From Bacillota bacterium (GTDB taxonomy: Bacteria > Bacillota > Clostridia > Oscillospirales > Acutalibacteraceae): 64,000 nucleotides of DNA. The notes beneath the pieces were generated by a model, which was not told the origin of the DNA, made no database searches, and saw only the letters and a program-made list of their open reading frames with translations. The position numbers and the translations under genes are program-made. Of the stretch, positions 33,790-41,460 are shown piece by piece. The stretch is taken from contig JAEYPT010000008.1 in NCBI GenBank assembly GCA_023410445.1, positions 62,001-126,000 of the forward strand. Direction: 5' to 3'. Each line of letters starts with the position of its first letter. Position 1 is the stretch's first letter.

Positions 33790-34593
33790 ATGCAGGCTGG
33801 CATTTCGACGGCGTGCCTTTATCCAATGCTGCTCGAAAATTCGCTGGAGACTCTGCTTTCCCTGAATTTCAAACTCTTTGAAATTTTTATCAATACCTGC
33901 AGCGAATTACAGCCCGAATATCTGCACCGGCTCCGTCACATGGCGGATGAACACAATGCCGTGATCCGGTCGGTTCATCCTTTTACTTCCGGCTACGAAG
34001 GGTTTCTGCTGTTTTCGGATTACGAACGGAGATTTCTGGACGGGCTTGAGTTTTACAAGCGATATTTTGAAGCATGCCGCATTCTGGGCGCCGGAATTCT
34101 GGTTCTCCACGGAAAAAAGAGCGACCGGCGTGCAAAAATTTCCGATGAGAGCTATTTTGAACGTTACAGCCGCCTGTTTGAGCTTGGGAAACGCTTCGGC
34201 GTGACGGTTGCTCAGGAAAACGTCAATCAATGTCTGAGCGACGACCCGGATTTTATCCGCAGTATGAGGCATTTCTGCGGTACGGAGTGTGCTTTCGTTC
34301 TGGATGTCAAGCAGGCTGTTCGCGGGGGAGTGGACCCGTTTTTTATGTGCGAAACCATGGGTTCCCGCCTGATTCACGTTCATTTAAACGACAACGACGC
34401 CGCTTCCGACTGTCTGCTCCCCGGTATGGGCACTATGAATTTTGCCGCGCTGATTTCCATTCTGAGGCAAAATCATTTTTCCGGTGACCTGCTCATCGAG
34501 GTTTACCGTAAAAATTTCGGTTCAGTAGAGGAGCTTTGCCTCGCAAAAAGCTCCGTTGAGGAATTACTTGAAAAACTGCGGCAGAAGTCTTGA
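33790..34593 (+). CDS. Sugar phosphate isomerase/epimerase-like TIM barrel
   Basis: 267 residues of the xylose isomerase-like (AP endonuclease 2) superfamily. Visible metal-site segments are SVHPF near 60, LVLHGKK near 110, AQENV near 142, FVLDVKQAVRGG with Asp and Lys near 175, and HVHLNDND near 197, ending with LLIEVYR. This pattern is shared by sugar isomerases, epimerases and endonuclease IV relatives, so the substrate is unknown. GGGAGGTG lies 7 bases before the ATG. It is monocistronic with its own promoter and precedes nrdR, whose promoter overlaps the end of this gene. Confidence 0.85.
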   Translation: MQAGISTACLYPMLLENSLETLLSLNFKLFEIFINTCSELQPEYLHRLRHMADEHNAVIRSVHPFTSGYEGFLLFSDYERRFLDGLEFYKRYFEACRILGAGILVLHGKKSDRRAKISDESYFERYSRLFELGKRFGVTVAQENVNQCLSDDPDFIRSMRHFCGTECAFVLDVKQAVRGGVDPFFMCETMGSRLIHVHLNDNDAASDCLLPGMGTMNFAALISILRQNHFSGDLLIEVYRKNFGSVEELCLAKSSVEELLEKLRQKS

Positions 34594-34619
34594 ATTTTTT
34601 CCTGAAAATATGTTATAAT
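34590..34619 (+). promoter_or_regulatory. Promoter of nrdR
   Basis: TTGAAT (34590-34595), 18 bases, perfect TATAAT (34614-34619) preceded by TGT, giving an extended -10. The -35 overlaps the stop codon of the isomerase gene. No clear NrdR-box pair was found here. Confidence 0.7.
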
Positions 34620-34646
34620 TGAACAAATAGTATGGGTGGTGAAAGC

Positions 34647-35105
34647 ATGAAGTGTCCGTATTGCGGTTACAGTGAGAGCAAAGTCATCGATTCCAGGCCC
34701 ACCGACGAAGGGGAACGCATCCGCAGGCGCAGGGAGTGCCTGAAATGTGCAAAACGCTTCACCACATATGAAGTGATTGAGACCGTTCCTATCGTTGTCA
34801 TAAAAAAGGACAAGTCCCGGGAGGTCTTCGACCGCAGCAAGCTTTTGAACGGTCTGCTGCGTGCCTGCGAAAAGCGTCCGGTATCCATCGAAACTCTGGA
34901 AACCATCGTGGACGAAATCGAAAACATTCTCCAGAATTCGCTGGATCGCGAAGTTCCTTCCAGCCTGATCGGCAAATACGCAATGGAAAAGTTGAAAAAC
35001 GTGGATGAAGTGGCTTACGTTCGGTTTGCTTCCGTCTACCGCCAATTCAAGGATATCAACACGTTTATGGAAGAGCTGAGCCGGATTATCAAAAGTAAAA
35101 AATAA
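34647..35105 (+). CDS. nrdR: Transcriptional repressor NrdR
   Basis: ATP/dATP-sensing repressor of ribonucleotide reductase genes. The 152-residue protein has an N-terminal zinc ribbon with C3, C6, C31 and C34 and an ATP-cone domain from about 49 to 139 (VIKKDKSREVFDRSKL). The ATG at 34647 gives the standard MKCPYCG start; GGTGG precedes it, and an in-frame upstream ATG would add five extra residues without support. The ribonucleotide reductase genes it controls are not in this window. Its own promoter and a terminator flank it. Confidence 0.96.
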   Translation: MKCPYCGYSESKVIDSRPTDEGERIRRRRECLKCAKRFTTYEVIETVPIVVIKKDKSREVFDRSKLLNGLLRACEKRPVSIETLETIVDEIENILQNSLDREVPSSLIGKYAMEKLKNVDEVAYVRFASVYRQFKDINTFMEELSRIIKSKK

Positions 35106-35134
35106 GGTCCTCTGTCTGCGGACCAATATTGCAG

Positions 35135-35169
35135 AAACAGCCGCCAGCCTTTCCCTTGGCGGCTGTTTT
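35135..35169 (+). terminator. Terminator after nrdR
   Basis: A 12-bp stem AAACAGCCGCCA (35135-35146)/TGGCGGCTGTTT (35157-35168) with a short T-run that is part of the stem. A smaller hairpin GGTCC/GGACC at 35106-35124 directly precedes it. Confidence 0.75.
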
Positions 35170-35261
35170 CCTGACCAAAACGTCCTGCGCTCAGGAAGGG
35201 CGCGAATTTGTTTCCAAACTGTGAAAAATGTCAATAATACCCTTATCCGGCGCGGAAACGC

Positions 35262-35290
35262 TTTACAAGGAACGGTCCTTCATGTAAAAT
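35262..35290 (+). promoter_or_regulatory. Promoter of pyrH-frr-uppS-cdsA-dxr-rseP-ispG-polC
   Basis: TTTACA (35262-35267), 17 bases, TAAAAT (35285-35290) with TG immediately upstream of the -10. It is 28 bases before the pyrH start. It could drive the whole eight-gene run, since no terminator is visible until after polC. Confidence 0.75.
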
Positions 35291-35317
35291 AGATTCAATT
35301 GAACAGGAGTGTTGAAG

Positions 35318-36031
35318 TTGCAGCCAAAATACAAACGAATTTTATTAAAGCTGAGTGGGGAAAGCCTCGCCGGCAGCCAAACGCACGGCATCGATTTTGA
35401 TACGGTGCTGAAAATATGCGAACCGATCCGCGAATGCACCCGTCTTGGAATTGAGGTGGGTATTGTAGTCGGCGGAGGAAATTTCTGGAGAGGCCGGAGC
35501 AGCGGAAAAATGGACCGCACCCGTGCCGATCACATGGGAATGCTCGCCACGACCATTAATGCTTTGGGTGTTGCGGATGCTTTGGAACAGCTCGGGGTTC
35601 CCGTCCGGGTACAGACGGCGATTGAAATGCGGCAGATTGCGGAACCTTATATCCGGAACCGGGCCGTGCGTCATCTGGAAAAGGGAAGAGTCGTGGTATT
35701 CGGATGCGGAACCGGGAATCCGTTCTTCTCAACGGATACCGCCGCAGCTCTTCGCGCCGCTGAAATCGATGCGGACATCATCTTTAAGGCAACCATGGTG
35801 GACGGCGTGTACGACTGCGACCCGAAAAAGAATCCGGACGCGGTAAAATACGATACGCTCACCTTCATGGATGTTTTGAGCAAAAACTTGCAGGTCATGG
35901 ACAGCACAGCGGCTTCGCTCTGCAAGGATAACCATATTCCGATCCTTGTTTTCAATATCGACCCGCCGCAGAACATTCTGAGCGCGGCCTGCGGAGAATC
36001 TCTCGGAACAATCGTTAAGGAGGAAGAGTAA
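35318..36031 (+). CDS. pyrH: Uridylate kinase
   Basis: Phosphorylates UMP to UDP; a hexameric enzyme of the amino-acid-kinase fold unlike eukaryotic UMP kinase. The 237-residue protein shows KLSGESL (11-17), VVGGGNFWRGR, GTGNPFFSTDTAAALRA and the UMP-contacting TMVDGVYDCDP. TTG at 35318 is chosen: CAGGAG ends 8 bases upstream, whereas the in-frame GTG at 35309 overlaps that site. Unusually for Firmicutes, rpsB-tsf do not precede it here. Its stop overlaps the frr start (TAATG). Confidence 0.96.
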   Translation: MQPKYKRILLKLSGESLAGSQTHGIDFDTVLKICEPIRECTRLGIEVGIVVGGGNFWRGRSSGKMDRTRADHMGMLATTINALGVADALEQLGVPVRVQTAIEMRQIAEPYIRNRAVRHLEKGRVVVFGCGTGNPFFSTDTAAALRAAEIDADIIFKATMVDGVYDCDPKKNPDAVKYDTLTFMDVLSKNLQVMDSTAASLCKDNHIPILVFNIDPPQNILSAACGESLGTIVKEEE

Positions 36032-36585
36032 TGAATGAAATTTTAACGGATGCCGAAAGCCGGATGAAAAAAAGCATTGCGGTCCTCTCATCCGATTATG
36101 CGGCAATCCGCGCGGGCAGGGCCAATCCGGCCGTTCTGGATAAAATCCGCGTGGACTATTACGGCACCCCCACCGCTTTGAACCAGCTTGCCGCTATCTC
36201 GGTAAGCGAGGCTAGGATTCTGACGATTCAGCCGTGGGATATGTCCGTCTGCAGGGCAATTGAAAAGGCAATTGAAACCTCCGACCTCGGCATCAACCCG
36301 CAAAGCGACGGAAAAGTGATCCGTCTGACCTTCCCACAGCTTTCGGAGGAACGGCGCCGCGATCTGGCAAAAGAAATCAGCAAAATGGCGGAAGAAGCGA
36401 AAGTTGCAGTCCGTTCCATCCGGCGCGATGCAATGGAAAAGCTGAAGGCCATGAAAAAGAATTCCGAAATGTCGGAAGACGAGCTCAAGCAGACGGAGAA
36501 AAAGGCACAGGATCTCACGGATAAGTATTGCAAAGAAGTCGACGGCGTTTTTGACGAGAAGAAAAAAGAAATCATGGAGATATAA
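36031..36585 (+). CDS. frr: Ribosome recycling factor
   Basis: With EF-G splits post-termination ribosomes. The 184-residue tRNA-shaped protein contains RAGRANPAVLDKIRVDYYG, INPQSDGKVIRLTFPQLSEE (quoted only to its key GKVIRL) and the C-terminal three-helix region. AAGGAGGAAG inside the end of pyrH is its ribosome-binding site. Confidence 0.97.
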   Translation: MNEILTDAESRMKKSIAVLSSDYAAIRAGRANPAVLDKIRVDYYGTPTALNQLAAISVSEARILTIQPWDMSVCRAIEKAIETSDLGINPQSDGKVIRLTFPQLSEERRRDLAKEISKMAEEAKVAVRSIRRDAMEKLKAMKKNSEMSEDELKQTEKKAQDLTDKYCKEVDGVFDEKKKEIMEI

Positions 36586-36591
36586 TCCGAT

Positions 36592-37299
36592 ATGACAAAC
36601 AGCGTTTTGCCCAAACACCTCGGGATCATCATGGACGGCAACGGTCGGTGGGCAAAAAAACGGGGGCTGCCGCGCTCCGCAGGTCATGCGGCCGGAGCCG
36701 CCGTATTCAAAGACATCGTCCGCTATTGCAGCAAGATCGGAATTCCTTATCTGACCATATACGCTTTTTCCACGGAAAACTGGAAGCGCCCGCACGACGA
36801 AGTTCTCACCCTCGTCAAGCTGTTCAAACAGTATCTTGACGACGCGCTGACTAACTTTCTGAATGAGAACATCCGAGTTCGTTTCCTTGGCGACACCGAT
36901 GCGTTCGATCCTCAGCTTCAGGATCTGATCGCCCGGACAACCGAGGTTTCATCAACGCATACCGGTATGGTGCTGAATATAGCGCTGAATTACGGAGGAC
37001 GCGCGGAGCTGTGCCGCGCGTTCCGGCTTTTGGCCGAAGATGTAAAGGCAGGGACTCTTTCGCCGGACGAAATTGACGAATCAGTCGTTTCTTCCCGCCT
37101 TTATACCGCCGGACAGCCGGATGTAGACCTGATTATCCGTCCAAGTGGGGAAGAGCGGCTCTCCAATTTTCTTCTGTGGCAGGCCGCCTATTCTGAATTT
37201 CTATCTCTGGATGTTTTGTGGCCGGATTTCCGGTCGGCGGACCTCGACCGGGCACTGGAAATTTATGCTCACCGCAGCAGACGCTTTGGGGGGATTTAA
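36592..37299 (+). CDS. uppS: Undecaprenyl diphosphate synthase
   Basis: Cis-prenyltransferase making the C55 lipid carrier for wall synthesis. The 235-residue protein has the catalytic MDGNGRWAKKRG (Asp15), YAFSTENWKRP and the C-terminal LIIRPSGEERLSNFL. Normal length. It follows frr by 6 bases, and cdsA starts immediately after its stop. Confidence 0.96.
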   Translation: MTNSVLPKHLGIIMDGNGRWAKKRGLPRSAGHAAGAAVFKDIVRYCSKIGIPYLTIYAFSTENWKRPHDEVLTLVKLFKQYLDDALTNFLNENIRVRFLGDTDAFDPQLQDLIARTTEVSSTHTGMVLNIALNYGGRAELCRAFRLLAEDVKAGTLSPDEIDESVVSSRLYTAGQPDVDLIIRPSGEERLSNFLLWQAAYSEFLSLDVLWPDFRSADLDRALEIYAHRSRRFGGI

Positions 37300-38124
37300 T
37301 TGAGAACACGAGTCACGTCGGGAACTGCCCTTGTTATTTTTCTTGCTGCTATCGTGCTGTTTAACAGTTCATTTCCCCTCGCGCTGAATATGGCGATTGC
37401 ACTCGTGTCCGTTCTGGCCGATTATGAGATTATTTCTGCGCTCGGCGTAGCCAAAAATTACGCTCTGCTCATTCCCAGCCTGCTGTTTTCCGCAGTTCTC
37501 CCGTTTATTGCGGACCCCCTTCTCTGTCAGGCAGCTTATTTTCTGTATACGCTGGTGATTTTCAGCTCCCTGATTTTTTACCATTCCGTGATGACCTTCC
37601 GCGAAATCGGCGTCATATACAGCATGTCGCTGATGATTCCAACCGCTCTCGCAACCATTATTGGCCTGCGAAGTGTAGGCGGAACACACGGTATGTTTTA
37701 TGTGATTATCGGGATATTTTCCGCTTGGGTCGCCGACGTAGGGGCTTATTTTGCCGGCAGTTTCTTTGGTAAGCATAAGCTTTGCCCCAACATCAGCCCC
37801 AAAAAGACGGTGGAGGGAGCAGTCGGCGGACTCGTCCTGAACGTTGCGGCCATGCTGGTCTTCGGATATATCTTTCAGGTTGTCTACTATGCGCGCAGCG
37901 TTACCGTTTCCTACGTTTCCCTCCTGATTATTGGGATCGTTGGAACCGGTATTTCCATACTCGGAGATCTGAGCTTTTCTCTGATCAAACGGAGCTGCCA
38001 CATCAAGGATTTCAGTGAAATAATCCCCGGCCACGGCGGAATTCTCGACCGCTTTGACAGTGTGATTTTTGAAGCTCCGTTTGTCTATTTTCTGGTTCAG
38101 ATTCTTCCTATCGTTGTGAAATAA
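37300..38124 (+). CDS. cdsA: Phosphatidate cytidylyltransferase
   Basis: Integral membrane enzyme forming CDP-diacylglycerol from phosphatidate and CTP. The 274-residue protein has about eight hydrophobic helices and the C-terminal CDS signature S..K...HIKDFSEIIPGHGGILDR. TTG at 37300 directly abuts the uppS stop; the GGGGGGA in the uppS end is the ribosome-binding site. Family length is usual. Confidence 0.94.
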   Translation: MRTRVTSGTALVIFLAAIVLFNSSFPLALNMAIALVSVLADYEIISALGVAKNYALLIPSLLFSAVLPFIADPLLCQAAYFLYTLVIFSSLIFYHSVMTFREIGVIYSMSLMIPTALATIIGLRSVGGTHGMFYVIIGIFSAWVADVGAYFAGSFFGKHKLCPNISPKKTVEGAVGGLVLNVAAMLVFGYIFQVVYYARSVTVSYVSLLIIGIVGTGISILGDLSFSLIKRSCHIKDFSEIIPGHGGILDRFDSVIFEAPFVYFLVQILPIVVK

Positions 38125-38166
38125 ACTGTCTGTGGATGCAATAAAGCACCTGTTTGGAGAATACTA

Positions 38167-39324
38167 ATGAAACAAAGCATCTCAGTCCTCGGGTCCACCG
38201 GTTCGATCGGGACCCAAACTCTTTCGATTGCCCGTCACCTCAATCTTCGCGTCTGCGCGCTGGCGGCCTATCAAAATATCCGCCTGCTGGAAGATCAGAT
38301 TCGGGAATTCCGCCCGGAGGTAGCGGCTGTATTCGATCCAAAATCAGCCCGTGCGCTGAGAACAGCCGTTTCCGACCTGCCGGTCAAAGTTCTGGAGGGA
38401 ATGGACGGATTATGTGAAGCGGCCTGCCTGGAGACGGCAGGCCTTGTTTGCAATTCGGTCGTCGGGATGGTGGGTCTCCGGCCTACTCTTGCCGCCATAG
38501 CTGCAAAGAAAAACGTTGCGCTTTCAAACAAAGAAACCCTTGTTGCGGGTGGAGAGCTGGTAATGCGTGCAGCCGCTGAAAACGGCGTCACCATATTCCC
38601 GGTTGACAGTGAGCATTCGGCTATTTTTCAGTGTCTGCAGGGATGCCCCGACACAAAGGCGGTCCGGAAGCTGATTCTTACGGCATCCGGCGGCCCGTTT
38701 TTCGGAAAAAAGGCGAATGAGCTGCAAAACGTTACACCGGAACAGGCACTTCGCCACCCGAACTGGAACATGGGACCGAAAAACACCATTGATTCCGCTA
38801 CCATGATGAACAAGGGGTTGGAAGTCATCGAAGCTTCCTGGCTATTCGGAATGCCGTCAGACCGGATCGAAGTGCTGATCCAGCGGGAAAGCGTGATTCA
38901 TTCCATGATTGAATATGAGGATTCCTCTGTCATTGCCCAGCTGAGCGTACCGGACATGAAGCTTCCGATTCAGTATGCCATCACATGGCCCCAAAGGTTG
39001 AATTCTCCGGTTGCTCCGCTTGATTTGACGGAATACGGATCGCTTACCTTCGCCAAGCCGGACCCGGAGACGTTTCGCTGTCTGGCTGCGTGCCGTAAAG
39101 CTCTGAACCGGGGCGGGCTCGTGCCTGCCGCGGCAAATGGGGCCAATGAATCCGCCGTAGAGTTGTTTTTGCAGCAGAAGATTTCGTTTCTGAAAATCGG
39201 TGAACTGGTCGAAGCCGCGGCGGAAAACCAGTCTGCCGGAACCGGAGACGTATCCGTCGAAGCTATAATCGAAGCCGATGCACAGGCCCGGCGTTTTGTG
39301 GCCGGGGCTGCGGGCGCTAAATGA
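38167..39324 (+). CDS. dxr: 1-deoxy-D-xylulose 5-phosphate reductoisomerase
   Basis: Second step of the MEP isoprenoid pathway, forming 2-C-methyl-D-erythritol 4-phosphate with NADPH. The 385-residue protein begins with the dinucleotide motif GSTGSIGTQT (9-18), has ALSNKETLV, the metal-binding PVDSEHSAIFQ and the flexible loop with TASGGPFF, then MNKGLEVIEA. It follows cdsA by 42 bases with TTGGAG 7 bases before ATG. Together with ispG it places two MEP steps in this operon. Confidence 0.97.
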   Translation: MKQSISVLGSTGSIGTQTLSIARHLNLRVCALAAYQNIRLLEDQIREFRPEVAAVFDPKSARALRTAVSDLPVKVLEGMDGLCEAACLETAGLVCNSVVGMVGLRPTLAAIAAKKNVALSNKETLVAGGELVMRAAAENGVTIFPVDSEHSAIFQCLQGCPDTKAVRKLILTASGGPFFGKKANELQNVTPEQALRHPNWNMGPKNTIDSATMMNKGLEVIEASWLFGMPSDRIEVLIQRESVIHSMIEYEDSSVIAQLSVPDMKLPIQYAITWPQRLNSPVAPLDLTEYGSLTFAKPDPETFRCLAACRKALNRGGLVPAAANGANESAVELFLQQKISFLKIGELVEAAAENQSAGTGDVSVEAIIEADAQARRFVAGAAGAK

Positions 39325-39335
39325 GGTGATTTGTC

Positions 39336-40406
39336 ATAGTCAAGGTTATCTTGATCATTATTGCTGTACTTCTGTTCGGGTTTATGATCTTCATTCATGA
39401 ATTCGGTCACTTTTCCATGGCAAAGCTCTGCAAAATCAGGGTGAATGAATTCGCGATCGGAATGGGGCCGACGCTGTTCCATTTTCAGAAGGGGGAAACC
39501 CGTTATTCCCTGCGTCTGCTGCCAATCGGCGGCTTCTGTGCGATGGAAGGGGAAAACGAAGAAAGCCCGGATGAACGTTCCTTCTTCCGCAGGCCGGTCT
39601 GGCAGAGGATCCTTGTCGTGTCTATGGGGGCGATTCTGAATATCGTTCTGGGGCTTGTTCTGATGATGCTGATTCTCGGTCAGGAACCTGCTTTTTCGTC
39701 GACCACAATTTCTCAGTTTGAGAAAAATTCCGCCGTACAGAAGGTTGGTCTGATGCGGGGAGACGAATTTGTTTCGATCGATCACTACCGCATCTATGGA
39801 GACCGTGACCTCAGTTTCGCACTCGCAACCGCCAACCCCAATTCCGTCGATATTGAAATCAACCGCAAAGGGAAACTGATGAGTTTTGACAATGTAAAAT
39901 TCAACAGCCAGTCCATCAACGGAAAAAAATATATCTCCCTCGATTTTTATGTATTGCCGATTGATAAAAATCCCATAACGCTGGTCGAGAAATCGGCCGT
40001 TGATACGGTTTCGACGGTCCGCATGGTCTGGTATAGTCTCGTGGGATTTGCCACGGGCAAGTTTGGCCTCAACGATGTTGCGGGACCCGTCGGTGCTGCC
40101 AGCGTCATCAATCAGGCTGTTTCCGTGGGGCTTCAGCAAAGCTTTTTTGCGGGGCTCAACAACGTGCTTTATATGATGATGATTCTGACAGTGAACCTCG
40201 GCGTCGTCAATCTCCTTCCGTTTCCAGCACTCGATGGTGGCAAGCTGATGTTCCTGCTGATCGAAGCAGTGCGGCGTAAACCGATTCAGGCCAAATATGA
40301 GGGCTGGGTGGAGACTGCCGGATTCTGCCTGTTGATGGGCTTTATGGTCATTATTACCTACAGTGACATTCTCCGCCTGATTACCGGGAAAGGATTGGGA
40401 GGATAA
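39336..40406 (+). CDS. rseP: RseP/RasP site-2 metalloprotease, probable AUA start
   Basis: Intramembrane zinc protease that cuts anti-sigma factors and signal peptides in the membrane. Membrane helix 1 carries HEFGH; a PDZ-like region lies in the middle and the third zinc ligand is in LLPFPALDGG. The frame has no ATG or GTG. A strong GAGGTGA overlapping the dxr stop lies nine bases before ATA (39336), giving 356 residues with HEFGH at 21-25, close to its place in homologues. The next usual start, TTG at 39351 (351 residues, HEFGH at 16-20), has only AAGG upstream. I prefer AUA but the TTG cannot be excluded. Confidence 0.9.
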   Translation: MVKVILIIIAVLLFGFMIFIHEFGHFSMAKLCKIRVNEFAIGMGPTLFHFQKGETRYSLRLLPIGGFCAMEGENEESPDERSFFRRPVWQRILVVSMGAILNIVLGLVLMMLILGQEPAFSSTTISQFEKNSAVQKVGLMRGDEFVSIDHYRIYGDRDLSFALATANPNSVDIEINRKGKLMSFDNVKFNSQSINGKKYISLDFYVLPIDKNPITLVEKSAVDTVSTVRMVWYSLVGFATGKFGLNDVAGPVGAASVINQAVSVGLQQSFFAGLNNVLYMMMILTVNLGVVNLLPFPALDGGKLMFLLIEAVRRKPIQAKYEGWVETAGFCLLMGFMVIITYSDILRLITGKGLGG

Positions 40407-41446
40407 TGCGTAAATCAAGGCAGGTTATGGTTGGGGCCGTACCGGTCGGCGGCGGAGCAAAAATTACCGTCCAATCCATGCTGAACGTCCGCGCGGACGA
40501 CATTGCGGGAAACGTTCGGCAGGCAAAGGAGCTGGAAGCAGCAGGGTGCGAAATTCTTCGTGCCGCTGTGCCGGACCTTCCGGCCGTCCAACTAATTGAG
40601 GCAATTAAAAAAGAAGTACGGATTCCGCTTGTCGCAGATATTCATTTTGATTACCGGCTCGCACTGGAAGCCGCCGCAGCGGGAGCCGACGCGATTCGCA
40701 TCAACCCGGGAAATATCGGCGCGGAGGAACGGGTCAAGGCGGTTGCCGTGGCCTGCCGGAACCGCGAAATTCCGATCCGCATCGGGGTAAACTCCGGTTC
40801 TCTCGAAAAAGACATTCTTGGGAAACACGGCGGACCGACTCCCGAAGCACTCGCAGAAAGTGCCTTTTTCCACGCATCCCTTCTGGAAAAATTTGATTTT
40901 CGGGATCTTGTAATCTCCATAAAGTCCTCCGATGTAAACACCATGATCCGGGCCAATGAGATCATCGCCGAAAAATGCGATTATCCTCTTCACCTCGGCG
41001 TTACCGAGGCAGGAAGCGAACGCATGGGAATAATCAAGTCCTCCATTGGAATCGGATCATTGCTGCAGCGGGGAATTGGGGACACGATCCGAGTTTCCCT
41101 GACGGCCGATCCCGTAAAGGAGGTCAGCGCTGGGATCGATCTACTGAAGGCCCTCGGCCTGCGAGGCGGCGTAAGGATCATTTCCTGCCCGACCTGCGGA
41201 AGAACGAAGATCGACCTGATTGCCATCGAAGGCGAAGTCGAGCGAAGGCTTGCCGACTGCAGGAAGGACCTTACGGTCGCAGTTATGGGATGTGCTGTCA
41301 ATGGACCGGGAGAAGCCCGGGAGGCAGATATCGGAATTGCAGGCGGCGACGGGGTCGGCCTAATCTTCCGCAAGGGACAAGTGCTCTATAAAGTTCCGGA
41401 AGAAGAATTGGTTGACCGCCTGATGCAGGAAATCGAACAGCTGTAA
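40406..41446 (+). CDS. ispG: 4-hydroxy-3-methylbut-2-enyl diphosphate synthase
   Basis: Iron-sulfur enzyme of the MEP pathway converting methylerythritol cyclodiphosphate to HMBPP. The 346-residue protein has the TIM-barrel part with VQSMLN near the start and the cluster ligands C261, C264 and C296 with E303 (GCAVNGPGE). The ATG overlaps the rseP stop (TAATG) and GGAGG lies just upstream. ispH is not in the window. Confidence 0.97.
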   Translation: MRKSRQVMVGAVPVGGGAKITVQSMLNVRADDIAGNVRQAKELEAAGCEILRAAVPDLPAVQLIEAIKKEVRIPLVADIHFDYRLALEAAAAGADAIRINPGNIGAEERVKAVAVACRNREIPIRIGVNSGSLEKDILGKHGGPTPEALAESAFFHASLLEKFDFRDLVISIKSSDVNTMIRANEIIAEKCDYPLHLGVTEAGSERMGIIKSSIGIGSLLQRGIGDTIRVSLTADPVKEVSAGIDLLKALGLRGGVRIISCPTCGRTKIDLIAIEGEVERRLADCRKDLTVAVMGCAVNGPGEAREADIGIAGGDGVGLIFRKGQVLYKVPEEELVDRLMQEIEQL

Positions 41447-41460
41447 AGGAAGAGAATCCA

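Noticed and set aside
36581..36586. TATAAT before uppS
   Set aside because: No -35 at 15-19 bases and no TG extension; it overlaps the frr stop region.
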